From: SAR202 cluster bacterium
GTDB lineage: Bacteria > Chloroflexota > Dehalococcoidia > Lucifugimonadales > Lucifugimonadaceae
Reading direction: 5' to 3'
Length of the DNA stretch: 52,994 nucleotides
Assembly: GCA_009392285.1 (NCBI GenBank)
Contig: VFGU01000009.1
Span: 1 to 52,994 of the forward strand
This document shows positions 45,136 through 52,923 of this stretch, piece after piece. How positions within the stretch are numbered: position 1 is the first letter of the stretch; the number at the start of each line of letters is the position of its first letter. The notes under the pieces are model-generated. The model saw nothing but the letters and a program-made list of their open reading frames with translations. It ran no database searches and was not told the DNA's origin. Position numbers and translations under genes: made by a program.

Positions 45136-46485
45136 CTAATTACCCCAAGGAATTTTTTCTTCAGGAATTACTGCATCTAGGTCACTAGGCACATCTTCCC
45201 AAGGAATTTGTTCCCATGGCTTTAGCGATTTTGCTTTTCCTGCTAAGTCAGATAATCGGTTCTTAAGATCTAGCATTTTACTAACAGGAATTTTGTCTAC
45301 TGGTAACTTATCTGCAGGGAAGTTAACTTTATCTAAAGGAATTTTTTCCCAGAACTGCTCTTGAGATTCTCTTTCAGACTTAGCCAATTTACTTGTGTAA
45401 TCTTTATCATTGCACTTTTCATAATCTTTATTTTGACAAAGAGTGTACAAACCCACTAATCCAAAGTAGTAAGATGATTTATGGTGATCTGTGAAATCTC
45501 TAGTGCTGAATAGCAATGCTGTATTTACATCATTCAGGCCATATAAATCTCCAGATTCATCAATTTGAATTAGTTCTCCCACATGTTCATAAGGTATTAA
45601 CATTCCAGGAACTCTTGGGATCGGGTCATTCGCTACTACAAATCTATACATTTTTATTGGAAGTTCCTCAAAAGCATCTCTGAACTCTTCCATTCCTACT
45701 CGAGGAGCCCCAAAAGTAATAGCATTTACTTCTCTGCCTAATGTTGAAGCAATGTCAAAACTAGCGAGTGTTGTTAATGCCCCTCCAAGACTATGGCCAA
45801 CAATGTAAATTTCTTTATCAGGGTGCTCACTGACGTATTCAATAACTTTTTCTCTGAACAACATGTACTCACTTACGAATCCTTCGTGGGCACTTATCTT
45901 AGAAAGTTCAGGATCATCTAAGAAAGAAAGTTTCTTTAAAGTCGCTCTAGCATCAGTCAGCATATTAAGAATTCTCTCCCACCTTTTATCACTTCCAGTA
46001 TCTCTGAAAGCCACAATGACTTTATCCATTTCAGTTACTACATAAGCTTGTCCACCACTCATTATCACCCCATAATCTAAAAATTCAGCCTTTTTTTCAT
46101 CACCTGGGACAATGACATCACCTATCAATTCAACACCAGCAGTATCTAGATAATCTTTCATTTCATTTGCTTCAGCCATTACCCAATAAGTGTGTTGAAG
46201 CGAACGCATGCCTGTTCTTATAATTTTATCTGAGAAAGACCCCAACTTTTTTAATTCAGGGTCACTTAATAATTTTTTTTCATTCGCTTTTAATGATTCT
46301 GTATCTACTTCTGTCTCAAGTCTTTTTGCTTCTTCAGCAGCAGATGTTGCATTTAATTCTTGTTTAGAAAGTTCTTCCCCTTCTTCATTTATTTTTGTTA
46401 CGTTGCAAGAAAAGAGAAACAAACAAGATAAAATAACTAGAAAAAAATTAGATAATTTAACTTTTTGAATTTCATATATTTTCAT
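45136..46485 (-). CDS. Class 3 lipase-fold lipoprotein
   Basis: The 449-residue exported protein has a lipoprotein signal (hydrophobic 13-26, lipobox LFSC with C27), a charged region to about 90, then a class 3 lipase domain. The nucleophile is S232 in VGHSLGGAL, with D287 (ANDPIPR) and H334 or H335 (FTDHHKSSY). FGAPRVG is typical. The last 80 residues are rich in short repeats of the IPxxK/PW form. GAGG lies 5 nt from the ATG, and the gene follows the lactonase by 2 nt. Confidence 0.9.
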   Translation of the reverse strand: MKIYEIQKVKLSNFFLVILSCLFLFSCNVTKINEEGEELSKQELNATSAAEEAKRLETEVDTESLKANEKKLLSDPELKKLGSFSDKIIRTGMRSLQHTYWVMAEANEMKDYLDTAGVELIGDVIVPGDEKKAEFLDYGVIMSGGQAYVVTEMDKVIVAFRDTGSDKRWERILNMLTDARATLKKLSFLDDPELSKISAHEGFVSEYMLFREKVIEYVSEHPDKEIYIVGHSLGGALTTLASFDIASTLGREVNAITFGAPRVGMEEFRDAFEELPIKMYRFVVANDPIPRVPGMLIPYEHVGELIQIDESGDLYGLNDVNTALLFSTRDFTDHHKSSYYFGLVGLYTLCQNKDYEKCNDKDYTSKLAKSERESQEQFWEKIPLDKVNFPADKLPVDKIPVSKMLDLKNRLSDLAGKAKSLKPWEQIPWEDVPSDLDAVIPEEKIPWGN

Positions 46486-46487
46486 CT

Positions 46488-47579
46488 TTACCTCTTTAAG
46501 AATTTAATGCATACAGGATATGGTACATCTATCTTACCACCTGTGTACTCCAAGGTTCCATTATTTTTATTAATCGCAAAAGTAAATATATCGCCAGAGT
46601 CTTGGTTAGCTGCATGAATAAAATTACCTAAGGGATCAATAGAAAAATTTCTGGGAGTTTTTCCTAGAGTAGATTCATGGCCAACTTTTTCTAATTTTCT
46701 ACCATTATCTAAAACCTTAAATATTGCTAAACTATCATGCCCCCTATTTGATCCATAAAGGAAATTTCCATCTGATGTTATATGTATATCAGCACAACTT
46801 TTATGACTAATTCCATCTGGAAGAGTTGAAATAGTTTCGATAGAATCTAATACTCCGACTTCTTCATCAAAATCAAATGATGTAATAGTGGCTCCTATTT
46901 CATTTATTACATAAACTACTTTCCCATTTGGGTGGAATTCAAGGTGCCTTGGGCCCATACCTGGCTCGACTTTTGCAAAACTTGGGTCATTAATTTCTAA
47001 TTTGCCATTTTTATGATTAATTTTATAAATCATTATCTTGTCTGTTCCTAGGTCTGGCACAAGTGCGAATTTGTTGTTAGGGGTAACATTAATCGAATGA
47101 GCATGAGGTTCCATTTGTCTGTCAGGATTAATACTAGAACCTTCATGTTGAATTACTTGGACATCTTCATCTAGGCTGCCATCTTCGTTTATAGAGGCTA
47201 TCGTAGAGGCTCCTCCAGCATAATTTGCAGCAAGAAGTAATTTGCCATCTTTATCAGTGGTTAAATGACAAGGACCATTTGAACCTGATGAAATTGTATT
47301 TATTATCGAAAGGCTACCGTCATCTTTGTTAATGGAATATGCAGACAGTGCGCCTCCTCTCTTGTCATCTATTTCACCTACTGAATATAAATTTCTACCA
47401 TCTGGAGATATAGAAACGAAGGACGGATTATCTTTTTCAAAGGCTGTTCCTAATTGAGAAAAAACTCCATTAGATGAATTGTATCCAAGGATATAAATTC
47501 CTTTACTTTGAAATTTAGGAGTAATCACTCCTCCTGAAGTATAAGTCCCAATATATGCATAGTAGTCAAAGTCGCTCAT
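46488..47579 (-). CDS. Lactonase-family seven-bladed beta-propeller protein
   Basis: The 363-residue protein matches the YbhE/Pgl lactonase (PF10282) family: DYYAYIGTYTSGG at the start, repeated blade motifs NPSFVSISPDGRNLY, HSINVTPNNKF, GPRHLEFHPNGKVVYVINE and a closing HAANQDSGDIFTF. Members hydrolyse 6-phosphogluconolactone or other lactones. I place the start at ATG 47579, preceded by AGGGGGAT at 5 nt. The frame extends to 47675 only through the upstream gene's terminator, giving a false signal peptide. It is co-transcribed with the lipase. Confidence 0.88.
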   Translation of the reverse strand: MSDFDYYAYIGTYTSGGVITPKFQSKGIYILGYNSSNGVFSQLGTAFEKDNPSFVSISPDGRNLYSVGEIDDKRGGALSAYSINKDDGSLSIINTISSGSNGPCHLTTDKDGKLLLAANYAGGASTIASINEDGSLDEDVQVIQHEGSSINPDRQMEPHAHSINVTPNNKFALVPDLGTDKIMIYKINHKNGKLEINDPSFAKVEPGMGPRHLEFHPNGKVVYVINEIGATITSFDFDEEVGVLDSIETISTLPDGISHKSCADIHITSDGNFLYGSNRGHDSLAIFKVLDNGRKLEKVGHESTLGKTPRNFSIDPLGNFIHAANQDSGDIFTFAINKNNGTLEYTGGKIDVPYPVCIKFLKR

Positions 47580-47653
47580 TTTATCCCCCTTTAAATATAT
47601 ATGCATGATAAATTCTTTTGAAGAAAATATAAATAAGGAGGCTAAAAAAAGGT

Positions 47654-47680
47654 AAAAAAAAATTCGGCTTTTCAACCGAA
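47654..47680 (-). terminator. Intrinsic terminator of the SDR gene
   Basis: Read on the minus strand, TTCGGTT-GAAA-AGCCGAA forms a 7-bp stem with one G-U pair and a GAAA tetraloop, followed by nine T. It lies 67 nt downstream of the SDR stop. It is the clearest Rho-independent terminator I found in the window. Confidence 0.8.
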
Positions 47681-47746
47681 CGATGAAACTATTATATCAA
47701 ATTTTTACTTTTCATGTCAATACTTTAGGTTTGAAGATTAAAATTT

Positions 47747-48625
47747 TTATAAATCTATCCCACATTTTTCTGATGTCATTTGCCATAATTTATTCCTTTG
47801 ATCTTCAATTTCAACTATAGGATTTGGCTTTACTATTGTAGGATTCCCTCTGTGTTGCCTTTTTGTATCTAAGCCAACAAATTCCCCTCCATTCAAGTTT
47901 TGATTAATGCAGGAGAAAATAATTGATTTTACCCCTTCTCTTGAAGATACCATCACTGGTAAAGCATAAATAAGTTTTGCAAGGAAAAAGTACCTTCCAA
48001 GTTGACTTTTTGCAACTCCAGGGTGACAAGCGATTGATTTTATAGGAACACTTTTCTTATTAAACCTCTTTTGTAATTCAATTGAAAACATTAACCTAAA
48101 TAGATTGGTATGTGCATAAATTTCTCTCTTTTCCTTGAATGAAGAAATTTTTTTAATTGGGTTAAAATAATCCCAGTTTATTTTATCTACATGGTAACTT
48201 GATATGCTGGAAACATTTATTATTTTAGGATCAGATGAACTAACTAAATTAGGTATTAATTTTAGTGAAAGATAAAAATAACCTAAATAATTTGTTGCAA
48301 ATGTAATTTCAGTTCCATCTTCTGTTTTTTTAGGTGGATGAAGCATTATACCTGCGTTGTTAATTAAAATGTCTAATTTGGAGAATTTCTTGTTAAAATT
48401 TTTTACAAAATTATCCATACTTTCTTTGTTGCTTACATCAAGTTGCATAAAATAACTATTTTTACCAATTTCTTTCTCAACTTTTCTGCCTCTTTTTTCA
48501 TTTCTAGAAGCTATTATTACTGTATTATTAAGACTTGCAATTCTTTTTGCCGCCTCAAGGCCTAACCCGCTACTAGAGCCAGTAATAATTATAGTTTTAT
48601 TGGTTAAATTAAGATTTTTTTGCAT
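47747..48625 (-). CDS. SDR-family protein lacking the catalytic lysine
   Basis: The 292-residue protein resembles retinol-dehydrogenase/WWOX-type SDRs. It has TGSSSGLG (15-22), NNAGIM (89-94), S139/S140 (INVSS) and Y170, but the expected Lys four residues on is Asn (YAHTN, N174; codon AAT). The relatives I recall have YxxSK here. Activity may be lost or changed. The start is ATG at 48625 with TATAAT 8 nt upstream and no Shine-Dalgarno, suggesting a leaderless mRNA. It has its own terminator. Confidence 0.88.
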   Translation of the reverse strand: MQKNLNLTNKTIIITGSSSGLGLEAAKRIASLNNTVIIASRNEKRGRKVEKEIGKNSYFMQLDVSNKESMDNFVKNFNKKFSKLDILINNAGIMLHPPKKTEDGTEITFATNYLGYFYLSLKLIPNLVSSSDPKIINVSSISSYHVDKINWDYFNPIKKISSFKEKREIYAHTNLFRLMFSIELQKRFNKKSVPIKSIACHPGVAKSQLGRYFFLAKLIYALPVMVSSREGVKSIIFSCINQNLNGGEFVGLDTKRQHRGNPTIVKPNPIVEIEDQRNKLWQMTSEKCGIDL

Positions 48626-48633
48626 TTATTACT

Positions 48634-48641
48634 ATTATAAT
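48634..48641. promoter_or_regulatory. Symmetric -10 element between SDR and small membrane-peptide genes
   Basis: ATTATAAT gives TATAAT on both strands. On the minus strand it sits 8 nt before the SDR start codon. On the plus strand it would start a leader of roughly 88 nt before the 48736 gene. Confidence 0.45.
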
Positions 48642-48644
48642 TAT

Positions 48645-48677
48645 TTAATACTAAATAATATAAAAATATAGTATTAA
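48645..48677. repeat. Perfect 9-bp inverted repeat in the divergent promoter region
   Basis: TTAATACTA at 48645-48653 and TAGTATTAA at 48669-48677 are exact reverse complements separated by 15 bp. The pair lies at the predicted +1 of the rightward transcript, so it could be an operator with two half-sites or a hairpin in the leader. AT-richness raises the chance of coincidence. Confidence 0.4.
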
Positions 48678-48735
48678 TATATATACCTTTAATTACTTTA
48701 CTTAAATTATATTATCACGTTAAAATCCTGAACTT

Positions 48736-48828
48736 ATGAAAAGAAATAAATTGCCAAGATCTTTATTTATAATTGCTGCAATAATTGATGGAATTATAAT
48801 AATTTACTTGATTAAATATTTTTTCTAA
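48736..48828 (+). CDS. Small predicted single-pass membrane peptide
   Basis: A 30-residue reading frame begins at ATG 48736: a basic N-terminus (MKRNKLPRS) followed by an almost purely hydrophobic stretch (about residues 10-30, only D18, G19 and K27 break it). Its TAA shares 1 nt with the acetyltransferase ATG (TAATG), a translational-coupling geometry. TAAAAT at 48721-48726 lies 9 nt before the ATG. No family is recognised. It could be a real small protein or an upstream frame that sets GNAT translation. Confidence 0.5.
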   Translation: MKRNKLPRSLFIIAAIIDGIIIIYLIKYFF

Positions 48829-49352
48829 TGGATAAAAATAATTTTTACATTCGAATTTTTAATAAAGAAGATCAGCTTGATGTTCAGAAAATGGTAGTTA
48901 ATGGCCTTACTTACACCGCAAAAGATAGGACTGATAATGTAAAAAATGGAATTGCTGCTTATTTAGAAAGATCTATTAAAGAAGATCTTGGTAATATTTA
49001 TGAGCATTATTTTCCTACTGGTATTTTTTTTGTAGCTATATCTGGTACAAATATCGTTGGGTGTTTGGGAGCCCAAAAAGAAGGAACCTCTACTTTTAGA
49101 CTCAAGAGATTAAGCGTAAAAATGCATTACAGGAATCAAGGAATTGCTAGAGAGTTGTTAAATAATGTAGAAATATGGAGCCGAGAAAGAAAAGTAACCA
49201 AATTGATATTAGGTACATCAGAAGTTCAGAAAGATGCTTTGCGGTTTTGGCAAAAATCAGGATTTCAAGTTATAGAAAGTGAGGTTGTTGAAAGTGGCAT
49301 AGAAGTCTTTTCTTTGATAAAGAACCTAGACTTTAACTTTAATGATGGATAA
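48828..49352 (+). CDS. GNAT-family N-acetyltransferase
   Basis: The 174-residue protein has the GNAT fold with acetyl-CoA motif A in LKRLSVKMHYRNQGIARELL (RNQGIA at 102-107), preceded by the IVGCLGAQ strand. Motif B follows with ALRFWQKSGFQVIES. Substrate is unknown. It is coupled to the small membrane-peptide frame upstream and overlaps the convergent zinc-ribbon gene by 27 nt, the longest overlap in the window. Confidence 0.9.
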   Translation: MDKNNFYIRIFNKEDQLDVQKMVVNGLTYTAKDRTDNVKNGIAAYLERSIKEDLGNIYEHYFPTGIFFVAISGTNIVGCLGAQKEGTSTFRLKRLSVKMHYRNQGIARELLNNVEIWSRERKVTKLILGTSEVQKDALRFWQKSGFQVIESEVVESGIEVFSLIKNLDFNFNDG

Positions 49353-49841
49353 ATAAATACCTATAACTAAACTTAACAACCAGGTAATTATATCCGGGGA
49401 GAATCCATACCAAATTGTAAGGTGTCCTATCGCGACGCTTAGTCCTGCAATTACTACGAGAGTCAAACTTTTCTTATATCCTGAGGTCCTTTCAATTACG
49501 TTTCCTATTATCCATCCAAGTATTGGGACTGGCAATATTATGAGATAGTAGATAATTATTGATGGGATTAAGTTTGATAAAATTTCTACAATGATTCTGA
49601 AAATAATAGCAAAAGATACTGAGATAAACATACAAATAACGAAACTCAATATTAAATCTTTTGGGGTTGGGCTAAATGCTGGATTTGTTTTTAATTTAGC
49701 GCATTCTTTACATTTAGGAACTGTCTTTGTTTGAACCATACAATTAGGGCAAATAAAATTTTCACAATTTTTATCTCCACATTTTAAAAAAGTAGATATT
49801 TCTTTACCGCAGCCACATTTGTCTTTATCAAGAGTTTTCAT
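49326..49841 (-). CDS. Zinc-ribbon membrane protein (unknown function)
   Basis: The 171-residue protein starts with eight cysteines in paired order (C9, C11, C21, C26, C31, C34, C44, C47), resembling a B-box-like double zinc-binding module, then a Pro-rich linker and about four transmembrane helices from residue 60 to the end. I do not recognise a named family. It is the last gene of the rny-PHP-plsY unit and overlaps plsY by 14 nt, so it may act with one of them at the membrane. Confidence 0.8.
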   Translation of the reverse strand: MKTLDKDKCGCGKEISTFLKCGDKNCENFICPNCMVQTKTVPKCKECAKLKTNPAFSPTPKDLILSFVICMFISVSFAIIFRIIVEILSNLIPSIIIYYLIILPVPILGWIIGNVIERTSGYKKSLTLVVIAGLSVAIGHLTIWYGFSPDIITWLLSLVIGIYLSIIKVKV

Positions 49842-50460
49842 TTTTTATATCTCTGTCCAAAATTATTCTGTTCATAATTATTTTATAATCTTTTGGCAGC
49901 GAATTACCTGTAATTCTTTTCAAAATAATTAAGAAAAGGCATATTAAGTAGCAGAAAAAAAGAGAAGTGGAAAAAATTAATGAAAAAATACAGGAAATTG
50001 TAATTGATATTAACCATGAGGGGCCACCATCTCTAACTTTGAAATAAATTATTAGATACAAAGAATACAAAATTAAAGCCATGACCAAGTTAATTCCTAG
50101 CAAGCTTCCTATAATGATAGCCATTCCTCTTCCGCCTTTTAATTTCAGGAAAATAGACCAATTATTTCCAATTATTTGCACGATTAATATAGGTATTAGA
50201 TAATATTCTCCTATCAAACCTGATTGATTGAAATCAATCATAAATTTAGCAATAAAAATAGGTAAAAAACCTTTTAAGATGCTATCTCCAAAAAAAATTA
50301 TTATTGCGGCAATTTTTGAATGATGTTTCCAAATATATGAAGAGCCTAGATGTGTTTTTAATGACTTTGATTGATCTTTTTTAAATTTATTAAGATAAAT
50401 ACTAGAAAAATTTAGAGAACTAAAAAAATAAACAATAATTAAAAAAATTACATATTCCAA
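49828..50460 (-). CDS. plsY: PlsY-like glycerol-3-phosphate acyltransferase, divergent
   Basis: PlsY moves an acyl group from acyl-phosphate to glycerol-3-phosphate, the first step of phospholipid synthesis. The 210-residue, multi-helix protein keeps GDSILKG (58-64) and FLKLKGGRGMA (104-114), the second and third PlsY loops. The first loop, normally GSGNxGATN, reads LGSSYIWKHHSK (38-49). It is therefore either a functional but diverged PlsY or a paralogue with another substrate. It overlaps the PHP gene by 13 nt and the zinc-ribbon gene by 14 nt. Confidence 0.75.
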   Translation of the reverse strand: MEYVIFLIIVYFFSSLNFSSIYLNKFKKDQSKSLKTHLGSSYIWKHHSKIAAIIIFFGDSILKGFLPIFIAKFMIDFNQSGLIGEYYLIPILIVQIIGNNWSIFLKLKGGRGMAIIIGSLLGINLVMALILYSLYLIIYFKVRDGGPSWLISITISCIFSLIFSTSLFFCYLICLFLIILKRITGNSLPKDYKIIMNRIILDRDIKNENS

Positions 50461-51290
50461 CTTATTTCACCATTTAATTTATTTCTGGAAATATTATAGA
50501 AATTTAATAATTCCTCTTCATTTAGAAAGTTTTTCCCTAAGTAAGATTTTTTTCCATTTCTATGAAAATCGCTGCCAGCGGTTTTAGTTAATCCAAATTT
50601 TGACATTATCTCTTCGCAATCTTTAATTTTTTTATCTTCTATTATTTCTAGCCCTACTAACCCATTTTCAGAAAGGCCACTAATTGATTTATCAAAATTA
50701 CTCACAGTATGAGGATGTGCAAGTGAACATACTCCCCCTGCCTTTCTTATTACTTCAATTAATTCATTTGCACTTATTTCATAAGGATTTTTATAAAGAG
50801 ATTTAATTTTATGAAGATATGTTTCAAATGCATCATTAGTATTTCTAACATATCCAAGATTAATTAGTGCATATGCTATATGAAGCCTCCCTATAGAGCC
50901 TTTAGAATTTTTTACAATATCTCCCCAACTTATATTCACATCTTCTTCATTAAGTTTTTCTAATGCAAATTTAGCAAATTCAGTTCTTCTTAATTGCAAT
51001 ATCTTCAGGACAGAGTTTAAATCTTTATTTTCAGGATCAAAGAAATAAGCAAGAAGATGGACGCTCGAATCATTTATAGAGCTAGACAATTCTATCCCAG
51101 GTATTAATTTTATTTGGTTATATTTAGATTTTTTGATTATTGAATTTGCTTTTTTATAGCCGGTCAAATTGTCATGATCAGTAATTGAAATATACGAAAT
51201 ATTTTTGGAAATACTTTCTTCAACTATATCTGCAGGACTTAAATCTCCATCAGAGAAAAAACTATGAATATGTAAATCCGCAATATTCAA
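50448..51290 (-). CDS. PHP-domain phosphoesterase (TrpH/RNase AM-like)
   Basis: The 280-residue protein has the PHP metal motifs: DLHIHSFFSDGD (5-16; H7, H9), ITDHDNLTGY near 38, PGIELSS, SLAHPHTV, and the final GSDFHRN. The architecture matches the TrpH/YciV group, whose E. coli member (RNase AM) is a 5'-3' exoribonuclease; nucleoside 3',5'-bisphosphate hydrolysis is another known activity. It lies 2 nt after rny, which fits a role in RNA turnover. Confidence 0.9.
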   Translation of the reverse strand: MNIADLHIHSFFSDGDLSPADIVEESISKNISYISITDHDNLTGYKKANSIIKKSKYNQIKLIPGIELSSSINDSSVHLLAYFFDPENKDLNSVLKILQLRRTEFAKFALEKLNEEDVNISWGDIVKNSKGSIGRLHIAYALINLGYVRNTNDAFETYLHKIKSLYKNPYEISANELIEVIRKAGGVCSLAHPHTVSNFDKSISGLSENGLVGLEIIEDKKIKDCEEIMSKFGLTKTAGSDFHRNGKKSYLGKNFLNEEELLNFYNISRNKLNGEISWNM

Positions 51291-51292
51291 TA

Positions 51293-52822
51293 TTATTGAG
51301 CTATTTCGGTCGATCTAGATTCTCTAATCACAATGACTTTGATTTGACCTGGGTAGTTTAATGAAGATTCTATCTTTTCAACTATATTTTTAGCTAATAA
51401 GGCAGATTCATCATCATTAACCCTGATTGGATCCACCATAACTCTTAGCTCTCTTCCAGCCTCAATTGCAAAGCATTTTTCTACTCCCTCAAAACTTAAT
51501 GCAATTTCTTCAATATCTTTTAGTCTTTTTATGTAGGCTTCTGCCGAATCTCTTCGAGCCCCTGGCCTTGATGCACTTAAGGCATCAGCAGCAGCCACAA
51601 TAAATGACTCAGTCATTGAAAAATCTGAATCGTGGTGTTCTCTGATTACAGTTACAATTTTAGGATCCATCTCATATTTATTTACAAGATCTGCCCCAAT
51701 TTCAGCATGAGGTCCGTCTACTTCATGAGTTAAAGCTTTCCCGATATCGTGTAAAAATCCACCAGTTCTGCATATTTTTTCATCTGCCCCAATTTCATTT
51801 GCCATTAATGCACCTAAGTGAGCAACTTCGATAGAGTGCTGCAAAACATTTTCTCCGTAACTGTACCTGTATTTTAACCTACCCATCATATTTACTATTT
51901 CTGGATGTAGGCCTTTTACATAGGATTCAAAAGTAGCATCTTCTCCAGCTTTTCTAATTGTTTTATTTATGTCTTTCCTTGATTTTTCAGATATAGACTC
52001 AATCCTAGCGGGATGAATTCTTCCATCTTTAATTAATTCGTTTAGAGCATTAATAGCTACTTGTCTTCTAATAGGGTCAAAGCATGAAACCGTTACAGAT
52101 TCAGGCGATTCATCAACTATTAGGTCTACCCCTGTAGCTTTTTCAATAGCTCTAATATTTCTTCCATCTCTTCCTATAAGCCTACCCTTCATATCTTCGC
52201 TGGGGATAGATACTGCTTGTATTGTTTCTTCAGCTACTACATCAGAAGCAAACCTTTGTACTGCTCCAGCAATAATATTTTTTGCATGATCTTCTACCTT
52301 AAGTTCTAACTCTTCTTCAGCCGCTCGAAACTTTTTTGCTACTTTGTGTTCTATGTCTTCTTGTGCTTCTTTTAAAAGAATATTTTTTGCATCTTCATAA
52401 GAAATTTCTGAAGCATCTTCAATTTTCTTCGCGTATAATTCACGAGAATTTGAAAGATCTTTTTGTTGTTGTTCTACAAATTTTACCTGTTCAGAAATAC
52501 TTAATTTCTCTTGATCAAGTTCAGAAATTTGTTTTTCAACTTTTTCTTTTAGAGAATCAATCTTAGATTGATCTTGTCGTATTTTTCTTTTTTCTTCATT
52601 TATTTCTTTTTCTGATTCTAGTCTTAACTGCAGTGAACTCTCTTTAGCTTCAAGCAAAATTTCTTGACTCCTCTCTTGAGCCATGTTTATTTGCTGGTTT
52701 GCTGCATTTCTAGATGCAATTTGAGATCTTTGGTCTAAAAATAACTTTATTCCAAACCCCACAGCACCAGATACTATTCCAGTTATAAGCACAAGAAGTA
52801 TCATGAGTAATGAGTTACTCAT
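51293..52822 (-). CDS. rny: Ribonuclease Y
   Basis: RNase Y is the membrane-anchored endoribonuclease that starts bulk mRNA decay. The 509-residue protein has an N-terminal transmembrane helix (about 4-27), a long coiled coil (30-170), a KH domain (GRLIGRDGRNIRAIEKATG, about 215-275) and an HD domain with HD near residue 355 (GGFLHDIGKALTHE) preceded by VLQHSIEVAH. It has the strongest ribosome site in the window, AGGAGGT, and a hairpin over the start codon. It heads the rny-PHP-plsY-zinc-ribbon operon. Confidence 0.97.
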   Translation of the reverse strand: MSNSLLMILLVLITGIVSGAVGFGIKLFLDQRSQIASRNAANQQINMAQERSQEILLEAKESSLQLRLESEKEINEEKRKIRQDQSKIDSLKEKVEKQISELDQEKLSISEQVKFVEQQQKDLSNSRELYAKKIEDASEISYEDAKNILLKEAQEDIEHKVAKKFRAAEEELELKVEDHAKNIIAGAVQRFASDVVAEETIQAVSIPSEDMKGRLIGRDGRNIRAIEKATGVDLIVDESPESVTVSCFDPIRRQVAINALNELIKDGRIHPARIESISEKSRKDINKTIRKAGEDATFESYVKGLHPEIVNMMGRLKYRYSYGENVLQHSIEVAHLGALMANEIGADEKICRTGGFLHDIGKALTHEVDGPHAEIGADLVNKYEMDPKIVTVIREHHDSDFSMTESFIVAAADALSASRPGARRDSAEAYIKRLKDIEEIALSFEGVEKCFAIEAGRELRVMVDPIRVNDDESALLAKNIVEKIESSLNYPGQIKVIVIRESRSTEIAQ

Positions 52823-52832
52823 AGTACCTCCT
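52803..52832 (-). promoter_or_regulatory. Strong Shine-Dalgarno and start-codon hairpin of rny
   Basis: AGGAGGT at 52826-52832 lies 3 nt before the rny ATG. The first 20 coding bases, ATGAGTAACTCATTACTCAT, form a perfect 8-bp stem with a CUCA loop that pairs the start codon. The combination suggests translation limited by structure. Confidence 0.5.
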
Positions 52833-52882
52833 GTTTATTATTTTTTATTCTATTTTTAACAAAATTTAATTTTCTAATTCGA

Positions 52883-52911
52883 ATTTTCGGGGAATATTAG
52901 CGTGTAGTCAA
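52883..52911 (-). promoter_or_regulatory. Possible promoter of rny
   Basis: On the minus strand TTGACT (52906-52911) is followed after 17 bp by GAAAAT (52883-52888). The -35 is good and the -10 weak (4 of 6). The region is intergenic. Confidence 0.3.
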
Positions 52912-52923
52912 GAAACCTAATCT

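Noticed and set aside
47580-47675. A signal peptide on the lactonase.
   Set aside because: These codons coincide with the terminator hairpin and T-run of the upstream SDR gene; a better start with an AGGGGGAT site lies at 47579.
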